A stretch of DNA of 64,000 nt from an uncultured Prevotellaceae bacterium (GTDB lineage Bacteria > Bacteroidota > Bacteroidia > Bacteroidales > Bacteroidaceae). The stretch spans positions 9,998 through 73,997 of the forward strand of contig CALEPV010000097.1 in assembly GCA_937910905.1 (NCBI GenBank), in the 5' to 3' direction. Shown here in pieces: positions 43,132 to 51,785 of the stretch. A program made the translations under genes and the position numbers. Below the pieces are notes generated by a model. It had not been told where the DNA came from. It searched no databases and saw only the letters and a list, made by a program, of their open reading frames with translations. The number at the start of each line of letters is the position of its first letter. The stretch's first letter is position 1.

Positions 43132-43176
43132 ACATATGGAAAAGAATGTCAAGACGGGTTAAATATGAGGAAATGT

Positions 43177-43208
43177 TTGGTCGTTTGCTGAATTTCGCTT
43201 ACTTTTGC
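43177..43208 (+). promoter_or_regulatory. Promoter of the FGGY kinase gene
   Basis: TTTG (43177-43180), 20 bp, TACTTTTG (43201-43208): a perfect TTTG-N20-TAnnTTTG. The start codon is 31 bp downstream. Confidence 0.8.
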
Positions 43209-43239
43209 GGTGGCAACCCACTAAAATCTCAATTTATCT

Positions 43240-44832
43240 ATGACAGTAAAAGAAATCATCGTTTCCGGCAAGGCCATCCTAGGTATTGAGTTCGGCTCTA
43301 CCCGTATAAAGGCTGTGCTCATCGACCCTGAGAACAAGCCTATAGCACAGGGCAGCCACACTTGGGAGAACCAGTTGGTTGATGGTCTTTGGACTTACAG
43401 CACCGAGGCTATCTGGTATGGGCTACAGGACTGCTATGCCGACCTCCGAAAGAATGTCCTCAAGGAGTATGACGTAGAGATAGAGACCCTTGCGGCCATC
43501 GGTTTCAGTGCCATGATGCACGGCTACATGGCGTTCAACGAGGCTCAAGAGATACTCGTACCGTTCCGCACATGGCGCAATACCAACACGGGCAAGGCTG
43601 CTGCAGAACTGAGTGAGCTGTTTAACTACAACATTCCTCTTCGCTGGAGCATCAGCCATCTGTATCAGGCTATCCTCGATAACGAGGAGCATGTGCCGAA
43701 CATCAAGTACCTCACCACACTGGCAGGCTATGTGCACTGGCAAGTGACAGGTCAGTTCGTGCTTGGAGTGGGCGACGCTTCTGGCATGATACCTGTAGAC
43801 CCGAACACCAAGACCTACGATGCCACTATGGTAGCCAAGTTCAACAAACTTATCGCACCATGCGGTTTTGATTGGACTCTGCTCGACATCCTTCCTAAGT
43901 CGCTGAATGCCGGTGAGAACGCAGGCTTCCTCACTCCTGAAGGAGCCTTTAAGCTCGACGTATCTGGACACCTGAAGGCTGGCATACCTGTATGTCCTCC
44001 AGAGGGTGATGCCGGCACAGGCATGGTGGCCACTAATGCTGTCCGCCAGCGCACAGGCAATGTTTCAGCTGGTACATCATCGTTCTCCATGATAGTGTTG
44101 GAGAAGGAACTGTCCAAGCCCTATGAGATGATAGACATGGTGACGACTCCCGACGGTTCGCTCGTGGCAATGGTACACTGCAACAACTGTACTAGCGACA
44201 TCAACGCTTGGGTAGGCATCTTCAAGGAGTTCCAGCAGCTGCTTGGCGTGGAGGTGAACATGAATGAGCTCTACACCCGTCTGTTCAATGTCGCTTGCAA
44301 TGGCGATGCCGACTGCGGTGGTGTCATCTCCTACAACTACTTCTCAGGCGAGCCTGTTACGGGTCTCATCGACGGTCGTCCACTCTTTGTGCGCTCGGCT
44401 ACTGACAAGTTCAACCTCGCCAACTTCATGCGTGCCCACCTCTATGGTGCTATCGGCGTGCTGAAGATTGGTAACGACATCTTGTTCAATGAGGAGCGCA
44501 TCCGTGTAGACCGCATCATGGGTCATGGCGGATACTTCACTACTCCAGGTGTAGGTCAGCGTATGCTCGCTGCTGCTCTTAATTCGCCAATCTCTGTTAT
44601 GGAGACAGCAGGCGAGGGTGGTGCATGGGGTATCGCCCTGCTGGCATCATACGTGGTGAATAATCCAGACAAACTCAATCTGGCAGACTATCTCGACAAG
44701 GTAGTATTCGCAGGCAACACTGGTGTAGAGGTCAAGCCAATAGCAGAAGATGTAGAAGGCTTCAACCGCTATATTGAGAACTACAAGGCTGGTCTCGGCA
44801 TCGAGCACGCCGCTGTAGAGTGCAAGAAGTAG
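43240..44832 (+). CDS. FGGY-family carbohydrate kinase, probably L-ribulokinase
   Basis: A 530-aa cytoplasmic sugar kinase. FGGY features: ILGIEFGSTRIKAVLID (phosphate-1), FSAMMHGYMAF, PFRTWRNTNT, GDASGMIPVD, PPEGDAGTGMVATNAV, GNVSAGTSSFSMIVLEKEL, GHGGYFTTPGVGQRMLAAALN and ETAGEGGAWGIALLAS. It strongly resembles the Bacteroides kinase found in the arabinose cluster that replaces AraB. With araA 5 kb upstream on the same strand, phosphorylation of L-ribulose is the likely reaction; xylulokinase is the main alternative. No araD epimerase is visible. It has its own promoter and shares a convergent terminator with the transporter gene. Confidence 0.88.
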   Translation: MTVKEIIVSGKAILGIEFGSTRIKAVLIDPENKPIAQGSHTWENQLVDGLWTYSTEAIWYGLQDCYADLRKNVLKEYDVEIETLAAIGFSAMMHGYMAFNEAQEILVPFRTWRNTNTGKAAAELSELFNYNIPLRWSISHLYQAILDNEEHVPNIKYLTTLAGYVHWQVTGQFVLGVGDASGMIPVDPNTKTYDATMVAKFNKLIAPCGFDWTLLDILPKSLNAGENAGFLTPEGAFKLDVSGHLKAGIPVCPPEGDAGTGMVATNAVRQRTGNVSAGTSSFSMIVLEKELSKPYEMIDMVTTPDGSLVAMVHCNNCTSDINAWVGIFKEFQQLLGVEVNMNELYTRLFNVACNGDADCGGVISYNYFSGEPVTGLIDGRPLFVRSATDKFNLANFMRAHLYGAIGVLKIGNDILFNEERIRVDRIMGHGGYFTTPGVGQRMLAAALNSPISVMETAGEGGAWGIALLASYVVNNPDKLNLADYLDKVVFAGNTGVEVKPIAEDVEGFNRYIENYKAGLGIEHAAVECKK

Positions 44833-44917
44833 TAGCGTTAACACAACGTTAACTCAGTGATGATTAAATAATTACTTGGGATGATTTGACTCATATTTTT
44901 AACCATCACATAAAATG

Positions 44918-44951
44918 CTGGCGCGATGACATCTGAGTGTTATCGCGCCAG
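44918..44951. terminator. Bidirectional terminator between convergent genes
   Basis: CTGGCGCGATGACA and TGTTATCGCGCCAG pair almost perfectly. TTTCG follows on the plus strand and CATTTTA on the minus strand. It lies between the kinase and transporter stops. Confidence 0.75.
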
Positions 44952-44994
44952 TTTCGATTATATATGTTGCGGGATTGTCCGTGTACTATACCCC

Positions 44995-46707
44995 CTACAG
45001 CACTGAGTAGAGTAGCAGGATGATGAGCTGCGCGGTGAGGATGCGCAGGAACATGCAGAGCGGATAGACGGTGCTGTAGCCTACGGCGGGAGCATCGTTG
45101 TTGGCCGCCTGGTTGGCATAGGCTAGGGCAGGCGGATCGGTGGTGGCTCCGGCTATCATACCCATCAGTGTGAAGTAGTTGATCTTGAACTTCATGCGCG
45201 CTATGGTGCCGATGATGAGGATAGGTATGATGGTGATGAGGAAGCCCGTCCAGACGTACGTCAGGCCGTCGCCGTGCATCACGGTGTGCCAGAACGAGGC
45301 TCCCGCCTTGATGCCCACTGAGGCGAGGAACAGCACAAGGCCGAACTCGCGCAGCATGAGGTTGGCCGAGGTGGTGGTGTAGGTCACCAGGTGCAGGCGA
45401 TAGCCGAAGCGGCCTATGAGGATGGCTATGATGAGTGGGCCGCCGGCCAAGCCGAGCTTCACGGGCGTTGGTATGCCCGGGATGGCTATGGGCATCATGC
45501 CAAAGATGATACCAATCACTATGCCGATGAAGATGGCGCTCAGGTTGGGGTGATCTAGACGCTTCACTTCGTTGCCTAGGCGGCTGGCCACACGGTTCAC
45601 GGCATCCTCGGGGCCTACGACCACGAGCTTGTCGCCTATCTGAATGCGCAGGTTGCGATCGGCAAAGAGGTTCATGCCGCCGCGCTGGATGCGCGTCACG
45701 TTCACGCCGTGCACGGAGCTGAAGTGCAGCTGCCCGAAGGTCTTGCCGTTGATGTCGGGTTGCGTCACGAGGATGCTCTTCGACACCATCGGCACATCCT
45801 GCTCCTCCCACTCTATGTGGTCCACGGGGCCGATGAAGGCGGAGATGGCCTCCCAGTCGTCCTCGGCGCAGGTGATGTACATCAGGTCGCCCGCGGTGAC
45901 CAGCGTCTCGCGGTTCGGTATCAGCACATGCCCCTCGTGCAGCAGGCGCGAGCAGACGAAGTTGCGCCCCAGGAAGTCGCGTATCTGCAGTATGGAACGC
46001 CCGCTCAGAGCCTTGTTCTCGGCGCGCAGCGTCATGCGGTGCGGCTTGGCGTGCGGGTTCTGGTTGAGCTCGGCTTCGATGGCATCGGCCTCCTTCTTTA
46101 GGCTCACACGGCAGATGTAGCGTATGCCTATGGTGGCACCGATGATGCCCACCACGCCCAGCGGATATGCGCAGGCGTAGCCGGAAGCAATCTGCGGTAT
46201 CTCGGCAGCGCCCTTGTAGACGTTGTTCACCGCCTCAGTGGCGGCACCAAGGCCAGGTGTATTGGTGATGGCACCGCACAGCACACCCGTCATCATCGAC
46301 AGGTTCCAGACGTTCTCGCCGTTCTGGGCATTGACGTTGTAGAAGATGGCGAAGAACAGCACCAGCATCGTGGCCACATTCAGCAGCACGAGGCTCATGG
46401 CCAGCAGGTTGAGCGTGATGCCGCCCTTGGCGAAGCTCTCGAAGAAGCCTGGACCAACCTGAAGGCCGATGCAGTAGACGAAGAGTATCAGGCCGAAGTC
46501 CTGAACGTAGTTCAGCACAGCCGTGGTGCCGGTGAAGCCTATGTGTCCGGCCAGGATGCCAGCGAACAGTACAAAGGTCACGCCCAGCGAGATGCCGGCT
46601 ATCTTTATGCGCCCCAGCGCGATGCCGACGGAGATTACCAACGCGTAGAGCACCACGATGTGCGCTATCGAGTCGGTGTTGGAGAATAGGGAGATAAGCC
46701 ACTCCAT
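44995..46707 (-). CDS. YidE/AspT-type antiporter with two TrkA-C domains
   Basis: A 570-aa inner-membrane protein. Two blocks of about five transmembrane segments carry the antiporter duplication motifs ([18 protein letters not shown] in the first; [20 protein letters not shown] in the second; [21 protein letters not shown] and [19 protein letters not shown]). The region between them contains two TrkA-C (RCK_C) domains ([46 protein letters not shown]). This is the architecture of the AspT/YidE/YbjL family. The substrate is unknown. A TATTTTTG promoter-like box lies at 46743-46750. Confidence 0.9.
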   Translation of the reverse strand: MEWLISLFSNTDSIAHIVVLYALVISVGIALGRIKIAGISLGVTFVLFAGILAGHIGFTGTTAVLNYVQDFGLILFVYCIGLQVGPGFFESFAKGGITLNLLAMSLVLLNVATMLVLFFAIFYNVNAQNGENVWNLSMMTGVLCGAITNTPGLGAATEAVNNVYKGAAEIPQIASGYACAYPLGVVGIIGATIGIRYICRVSLKKEADAIEAELNQNPHAKPHRMTLRAENKALSGRSILQIRDFLGRNFVCSRLLHEGHVLIPNRETLVTAGDLMYITCAEDDWEAISAFIGPVDHIEWEEQDVPMVSKSILVTQPDINGKTFGQLHFSSVHGVNVTRIQRGGMNLFADRNLRIQIGDKLVVVGPEDAVNRVASRLGNEVKRLDHPNLSAIFIGIVIGIIFGMMPIAIPGIPTPVKLGLAGGPLIIAILIGRFGYRLHLVTYTTTSANLMLREFGLVLFLASVGIKAGASFWHTVMHGDGLTYVWTGFLITIIPILIIGTIARMKFKINYFTLMGMIAGATTDPPALAYANQAANNDAPAVGYSTVYPLCMFLRILTAQLIILLLYSVL

Positions 46708-46812
46708 GATGTTAGGTAATTTGGTTTTTTACGATTGCGCTGCAAAAATAGTACATTTATCCGTGATTATGCCCTTCTGCGCGGATAATCTTCAAAACAA
46801 AGGGGCATAAGG

Positions 46813-46845
46813 CATTGGCGCCCCCTATGTGTGGGTGCGCCAATG
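46813..46845 (-). terminator. Hairpin downstream of EF-G2
   Basis: CATTGGCGC (46813-46821) and GCGCCAATG (46837-46845) form a perfect 9-bp stem, about 40 bp beyond the EF-G2 stop. Confidence 0.6.
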
Positions 46846-46884
46846 GGATGGATGGATATAAAGTATGGCGTTCGCCTCGGAACC

Positions 46885-49041
46885 TTAGTCTTCCTTCTGG
46901 CTCTCCTCGAACTCCTTCTGCAGCTTCTGCTGAACATCGGTTGGCACGAGTTCGTAGGAAGCGAACTTCATGACAAATGATGCGCGGCCACCAGTGATGG
47001 AGCTCAGGGCGGTGCTGTAGCTGGCCATCTCCTTGAGAGGCACCTTAGCGGTGAGCTTCTCGTAGCCGTTCTCGGAGGTCATGCCCATAATCATTCCGCG
47101 ACGACCCTGAAGGTCGCTCATCACGTCGCCCATCTTGTCGGACGGAACGAAGATCTCCACGTCGTAGATAGGTTCCAGTAGCTTCGGCCCGGCCTCCTTG
47201 AAGGCCTGGCTGAAGGCGTTGCGGCCGGCCAGCATGAACGAGAGCTCGTTGGAGTCAACAGGGTGCATCTTACCGTCGTAGACAATCACGCGCACGTCGC
47301 GGGCGTAGGAACCTGTCAGAGGACCCTGCTCCATCTTGCTCATCACACCCTTCAGGATGGCCGGCATGAAGCGTGCGTCGATGGCACCGCCGACAACGGA
47401 GTTGATGAACACTAGCTTGCCGCCCCACTCCAGGTCGATGACATCCTCGCTCTTGGCGTTGATGCGGTACTCCTGGTTGCCGAAACGGTATACCTCGCTG
47501 ACTGGCTGACCCTCAGCGAAAGGCTCGACGATAAGGTGCACCTCACCGAATTGGCCGGCACCGCCTGACTGCTTCTTGTGGCGATAGTCGGCACGGGCGG
47601 CCTTGGTGATGGTCTCGCGGTAAGGAATGCGAGGCTCGTCGAACACGATGTTGATTTTGTCGTTGTTCTCCATGCGCCACTTCAGGGTGCGCAGGTGGAA
47701 CTCGCCCTGGCCCTTGACCAGTATCTGGCGCAGCTCCTTCGACTGCTCGACAACCCATGTTGGGTCTTCCTGCGACATGCGCTGTAGCACGTTCATCATC
47801 TTCTCCGTCTCGGCTTCGTTGGCTGCGCGGATGGCGCGTATGTACTTCGGGTCGGGGTACTTGATGAAGTTGAAGCGGTTCTCGCAGTCCTTGCCGTTCA
47901 GGGTGTTGCCGGTCTTCACGTCCTTGAGCTTCACGCTGCAGCCTATGTCGCCTGCCACGAGTTCGGTCACCTTCGTGCGGTTGGCGCCGGCGCAGACGAA
48001 GAGCTGTGCGATGCGCTCCTTCGAGCCGCGGTCGGCGTTGGTCAAGTCATCGCCCTCGTGTACCACGCCGCTCATCACTTTGAAGTACTGCACCTCACCG
48101 ATGTGCGGCTCAACGGCGGTCTTGAAGAAGTAAAGGCTTGTGGGGCCATTGGCGTCACACTTCACCTCCTCGCCGCGTGTGTTGTGCTCGGCCGGCATCT
48201 GGTCAACGAAAGGTACCACGTTGCCCAGAAACTCCATCAGGCGGCGCACACCCATGTCCTTGCCTGCGCAGACGCAGAACACTGGGAACATGCCGCGTGA
48301 AGCCAAGCCTGCACGGATGCCGTCGCGCATCTCGTCCTCGGTCAAGTCCTCTGTCTCGAAGAACTTCTCCATCAGGGTTTCATCGTGCTCGGCTGCGGCC
48401 TCAATCAGGGCCTTGTGCAGCTCGGTAGCCTTGTCTATCTGGTCGGCAGGAATCTCCTCGATGGTGGGAGCGCCGCCCTCGGGCTTCCAGGAGTACTTCT
48501 TCATCAGCAGCACGTCGATCACGGCGTTGAAGTCAGGACCTGTCTTCACGGGGTACTGCACGGGCACTACCTTGGAGCCGTAGATGCTGGTGAGCTGCTC
48601 CAGCACGTGGTCGTAGTCGCAGTTCTCAGTGTCGAGCTGGTTGATGAGGAAGATTACAGGCTTCTGCATCTTCTCAGTCAGGCGGAAGTGGTTCTGCGTG
48701 CCGACCTCAGGGCCGTACTGACCGTTGATCAGCAGTATGGTGGTGTCGGTCACGCCCATCGCTGTCATAGCTGCACCGGCGAAGTCGTCGCTGCCCGGAC
48801 AGTCGATGATGTTGAGCTTCTTGTTGTTCCACTCCACATGGAACGGAGTTGCGAACACCGAGTAGCCGTACTCCTGCTCTACGGGCAGATAGTCCGACAC
48901 GGTGTTATGCTGGGTGATTCGTCCACGGCGGCTGATGATGCCGCTTTCGTAGAGCAAGGCTTCGGTGAGTGTGGTTTTGCCCGCTCCGTCATTACCAAGG
49001 AGGGCAATGTTCTTGATTTCTTGCGTCTGATAAGTCTTCAT
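46885..49041 (-). CDS. Elongation factor G paralogue (EF-G2 type) with altered GTPase motifs
   Basis: A 718-aa protein with the EF-G domain order. The G domain differs from canonical EF-G. The P-loop is GNDGAGKTT (residues 16-24). DxPG reads D80-CPG-S84-DDF where housekeeping EF-G has DTPGHVDF, so the catalytic His is replaced by Ser. NKxD is NQLD (134-137). Bacteroides carry a second EF-G (EF-G2) that supports translation with little or no GTP hydrolysis during carbon starvation and gut colonisation; these substitutions fit that paralogue. Later domains are intact (KGQGEFHLRTLKWRMENN, SGGAGQFGEVHL, EPIYDVEIFVPSDKMGDVMSDLQGRRGMIMGM). It is the lone gene between a transporter and hemW. Confidence 0.88.
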   Translation of the reverse strand: MKTYQTQEIKNIALLGNDGAGKTTLTEALLYESGIISRRGRITQHNTVSDYLPVEQEYGYSVFATPFHVEWNNKKLNIIDCPGSDDFAGAAMTAMGVTDTTILLINGQYGPEVGTQNHFRLTEKMQKPVIFLINQLDTENCDYDHVLEQLTSIYGSKVVPVQYPVKTGPDFNAVIDVLLMKKYSWKPEGGAPTIEEIPADQIDKATELHKALIEAAAEHDETLMEKFFETEDLTEDEMRDGIRAGLASRGMFPVFCVCAGKDMGVRRLMEFLGNVVPFVDQMPAEHNTRGEEVKCDANGPTSLYFFKTAVEPHIGEVQYFKVMSGVVHEGDDLTNADRGSKERIAQLFVCAGANRTKVTELVAGDIGCSVKLKDVKTGNTLNGKDCENRFNFIKYPDPKYIRAIRAANEAETEKMMNVLQRMSQEDPTWVVEQSKELRQILVKGQGEFHLRTLKWRMENNDKINIVFDEPRIPYRETITKAARADYRHKKQSGGAGQFGEVHLIVEPFAEGQPVSEVYRFGNQEYRINAKSEDVIDLEWGGKLVFINSVVGGAIDARFMPAILKGVMSKMEQGPLTGSYARDVRVIVYDGKMHPVDSNELSFMLAGRNAFSQAFKEAGPKLLEPIYDVEIFVPSDKMGDVMSDLQGRRGMIMGMTSENGYEKLTAKVPLKEMASYSTALSSITGGRASFVMKFASYELVPTDVQQKLQKEFEESQKED

Positions 49042-49358
49042 GACGTTCTAAGGAAAATGAGTTATTATTAGTGATATTATTGCCAGCTTTTCAGAATTTG
49101 GCGTGCAAGTTAGCAATAAATCCAATACCAAACGGTATCTGACGGCATCTTTTTTCAATTACCGCTGCTATTTTGTCTGTTTTGGCCTGAAATCACAGAA
49201 GTTTCACCAGTTTGTCGGAGCGCTTGACGGTGTCATTTAATCTAATTGAAATCCTATAATCTTGCCATTTTATAGGATTTCATTCCTGAAATATGGCCGG
49301 ATTATAGTATTTGCATATCTTTGTGCCACAATTATCATGGCTGCTATTCGCGTTCATC
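49042..49358. other. Divergent spacer between EF-G2 and hemW
   Basis: No gene is seen. On the plus strand TATCTTTG (49316-49323) is a good -7 box for hemW, though no TTTG lies at -33. On the minus strand CAAGTTA (49106-49112) is a weak candidate for EF-G2. Confidence 0.5.
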
Positions 49359-50486
49359 ATGGCTGGCATTTACGTCCATATCCCCTTCTGCCGTTCGCGC
49401 TGCATCTACTGCGACTTCTATTCGACTACCTTCGAGCAGCACATCGGCAGCTACCTAGCGGCACTGCACCAAGAACTGCAGCAGCGGTGCAGCGAGCTGC
49501 CTCGCGCACGCGTACATTCTATTTATATTGGTGGCGGAACGCCGTCGCTGCTCTCGGCCAGCCAGCTGCAGTCGCTGCTTACTGACATCCGTCGCCTCTA
49601 CGATGTGGCCGCCGATGCCGAGGTGACGGTGGAGATGAACCCCGACGATGTGCACACGCTGCTGTCCCGCGGGGTGGGGGAGGGCTTGGCCGTGAACCGC
49701 GTGTCGCTGGGCGTGCAGACCTTCGATGACCAGCTGCTGCACTTCCTGCGCCGCCGCCATGATGCCGCTACAGCTGTCGATGCAGTGAAAAGCCTGCAGG
49801 CAGCCGGCATCGGCAACATAAGTATTGACCTGATATACGGCTTGCCGGGACAGACGATGCAGACGTGGGAACATGACCTCGAAGTGGCGCTGTCGCTGAA
49901 CGTGCAGCATCTCTCGGCCTACGCACTCAGCTACGAGACGGGCACTGCCCTGCACCGGATGCTGCAGAGCGGACAGGTGCGCGAGGCCGACGATGAGCTC
50001 AGCGTGCAGATGTACCAGCGGCTGTGCCAGCGCACCGAGGCAGCCGGCTTCGAGCACTACGAGATTTCCAACTTCGCATGTCCGGGCTTTCATTCCCGCC
50101 ACAACAGCCACTACTGGACGGGCGAACCCTATCTGGGCTTCGGCCCTGGAGCCCACAGCTACGACGGCCACCGCACGCGCCGAGCCAACACGCCTGACCT
50201 GCTGCAGTACCTGCGCGAGCCTACCTGCACAGAGGAGCATCTGACCGACGGCGACCTCTACGACGAAGCCGTGATGTGTGGCCTCCGCACCCGTCAGGGC
50301 GTTGATACCATAGCCATCCGCACCCGCTTCGGTGAGTCGCGGCTGCACTACCTGCTGCAAGCCGCCGCCCCCCACATCGCTGCCCATCGCCTAGCGTGGT
50401 CGGCCAACCGCACCCACCTGCACCTCACCCCCTCGTCCCTGATGGTGTCGGACGATGTGATGAGCGACCTGATGGCAGCTGAGTGA
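49359..50486 (+). CDS. hemW: Radical SAM heme chaperone HemW
   Basis: A 375-aa cytoplasmic protein. MAGIYVHIPFCRSRCIYCDFYST carries the Cys11-x3-Cys15-x2-Cys18 cluster motif of radical SAM enzymes. It continues with SIYIGGGTPSLL, VEMNPDDV, RVSLGVQTFDDQLLHFLRR, ISIDLIYGLPGQTMQTW, LSAYALSYETGT, FEHYEISNFACPGFHSRHNSHYWTGEPYLGFGPGAHSYDG, typical of HemW rather than HemN. HemW is thought to insert heme into target proteins. The ATG at 49359 places the HIPFC motif as in the family; an upstream ATG (49311) overlaps the promoter box. Stop abuts the convergent nudC (one base apart). Confidence 0.93.
   Translation: MAGIYVHIPFCRSRCIYCDFYSTTFEQHIGSYLAALHQELQQRCSELPRARVHSIYIGGGTPSLLSASQLQSLLTDIRRLYDVAADAEVTVEMNPDDVHTLLSRGVGEGLAVNRVSLGVQTFDDQLLHFLRRRHDAATAVDAVKSLQAAGIGNISIDLIYGLPGQTMQTWEHDLEVALSLNVQHLSAYALSYETGTALHRMLQSGQVREADDELSVQMYQRLCQRTEAAGFEHYEISNFACPGFHSRHNSHYWTGEPYLGFGPGAHSYDGHRTRRANTPDLLQYLREPTCTEEHLTDGDLYDEAVMCGLRTRQGVDTIAIRTRFGESRLHYLLQAAAPHIAAHRLAWSANRTHLHLTPSSLMVSDDVMSDLMAAE
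49666..49684. repeat. Short GC-rich tract inside hemW
   Basis: CCCGCGGGGTGGGGGAGGG encodes SRGVGEG within hemW. It resembles parts of the GC-rich elements found in frame elsewhere but is too short to assign. Confidence 0.3.
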
Positions 50487-50487
50487 T

Positions 50488-51363
50488 TTACTGTTGCTCT
50501 AACCAGTCATCGATGAGGCGGCGCGCCAGCGATACGCGGCCGGGGATGTGGGGCAGCTTGTCGCGTGTGAACCAGCCGCCATTGCTGAGCTCGGAGCGTT
50601 GCAGGCAGAGCTCACCGCTGGCATAGTCGGCCGTGAAGCCCACCATCAGGCCGCAGGGGTAGGGCCAAGGTTGCGATGCAAAGTAGCGGATGTTCTTCAC
50701 CTCGATGCCCGTCTCCTCCCGCACCTCGCGCCGCACGCACTCCTCCAGCGTCTCGCCTGTCTCCACGAAGCCTGCCACAAGGCCGTAGTAGTCGCCGCGG
50801 AAGTTGTTGGCGTGAACCAGCAAAACCTTGGAGATTCTCGTCACTCTTACGATTATCGCCGTAGCCAGCTGTGGCCACACTTCCTTGCCGCACTCGCGGC
50901 AGCGCTTGGAAATCTCTGTGTGGAACTGCATCTCGCCTCCACAGCAGCCGCAGTAGCGGGTGTTCTGATTCCAGTAGATCAGCTCGGCAGCCTTGCCTGC
51001 AAGCGTGTAGCTCTCGAAGTCCAGCACATCGAAGCTGGCACGAAGTCCCATCATCTGCAAAGCCCCTTGCGTTTCACCTGCGGCAGATGTGTTGGACGAT
51101 GTACCATGGGATGCGCCCAGTGATGTTATCGGGGATGCACCCTGGGATGTTACAGACGATGTTACGGATGTTACGGGACGGTCGAGCTGCACGACCTTCA
51201 CCGTAGCATCCTGCCCGTGCCACTCATGCTGTAGGGTGGTCACGATGTTCCAAGGCTGCAGCGCCACGGGTGGCTCATTGCCTGTAGGCAGAGAGAGGGC
51301 ACCGTCAGCACCCTCTCTCCTTAATAGTATGTCCCCTTGGCAGAGGCACGTCCAAATAGTCAT
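50488..51363 (-). CDS. nudC: NAD(+) diphosphatase NudC (Nudix), with low-complexity insert
   Basis: A 291-aa enzyme that hydrolyses NADH or NAD+ (and decaps NAD-RNA in E. coli). The zinc ribbon is YCGCCGGEMQFH...CRECGKEVWP (Cys138, 141, 155, 158). The Nudix box is GFVETGETLEECVRREVREETGI (residues 199-220). SQPWPYP (230-236) is the NADH-type signature. Residues 62-98 (VTSVTSSVTSQGASPITSLGASHGTSSNTS) are a Ser/Thr/Gly-rich insert encoded by GATGTTAC-like repeats. The start at MTIWTC avoids overlap with the toxin remnant; an ATG at 51417 would overlap it by 31 bp. Confidence 0.9.
   Translation of the reverse strand: MTIWTCLCQGDILLRREGADGALSLPTGNEPPVALQPWNIVTTLQHEWHGQDATVKVVQLDRPVTSVTSSVTSQGASPITSLGASHGTSSNTSAAGETQGALQMMGLRASFDVLDFESYTLAGKAAELIYWNQNTRYCGCCGGEMQFHTEISKRCRECGKEVWPQLATAIIVRVTRISKVLLVHANNFRGDYYGLVAGFVETGETLEECVRREVREETGIEVKNIRYFASQPWPYPCGLMVGFTADYASGELCLQRSELSNGGWFTRDKLPHIPGRVSLARRLIDDWLEQQ
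51091..51180. repeat. GATGTTAC/GATGCACC degenerate repeat inside nudC
   Basis: Words GATGTTAC, GATGTTATC, GATGCACC, GATGCGCCC recur at 9-15-bp spacing and encode the Ser/Thr-rich insert. GATGTTACGACA-like words also occur in the 4386-4438 spacer, suggesting a dispersed repeat family. Confidence 0.5.
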
Positions 51364-51386
51364 AGTTTCATTTATATGCCTTGCGC

Positions 51387-51736
51387 TTAGAGACTTGAGA
51401 CCTCTTCGATGAGCCAATGGATGTATTCATCGGATACGTTCTCAATCTCGTTCTTGTCATATATGGTCAGCAATGCCATATTGGCATCTTCATCTACCAG
51501 CACAACAAGTGTCAGCACACGAGCACCAGCACTCCTCCCTTTGCCCTTGGAGCCTATGGACATGCGCACCTTGCGTACGCCGGAGCCGAGGTCGGTACCA
51601 AGAAAAGGGTTGGCCATAAGTTCGCTTTGCAGCACGATGAGGTCATCCTTAATAGAACGGTACTTCTTACTAAGGCGTTTGCCTATCGCTTGAACTCATG
51701 GTGCATCCACAGGTTGTGCTATGCTACGGTGGCCAT
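51387..51736 (-). pseudogene. Decayed RelE/ParE-like toxin gene
   Basis: The intact 3' part encodes ELMANPFLGTDLGSGVRKVRMSIGSKGKGRSAGARVLTLVVLVDEDANMALLTIYDKNEIENVSDEYI, typical of RelE/ParE-family toxins in Bacteroidales. Upstream, MATVA-stop-HNLWMHHEFKR-stop gives the expected N-terminus only if two TAG codons (51719-51721 and 51683-51685) are read through. After the second one a one-base frameshift leads into GKRLSKKYRSIKDDLIVLQSELMANP. Both TAG codons stand where Gln (CAG) would fit. No antitoxin gene is recognised nearby. It is therefore called a pseudogene; an 82-aa product from 51635 is possible but would lack the N-terminal helix. Confidence 0.7.
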
Positions 51737-51785
51737 GCTGATAATGTGAGTTGTTAAACTGGTTGGATGCGTTGTGTGAGACTGG

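Noticed and set aside
51387..51736. Amber recoding (TAG = Gln) in the toxin gene
   Set aside because: Even with readthrough the frame is broken by a one-base shift after the second TAG, and neighbouring genes use the standard code.
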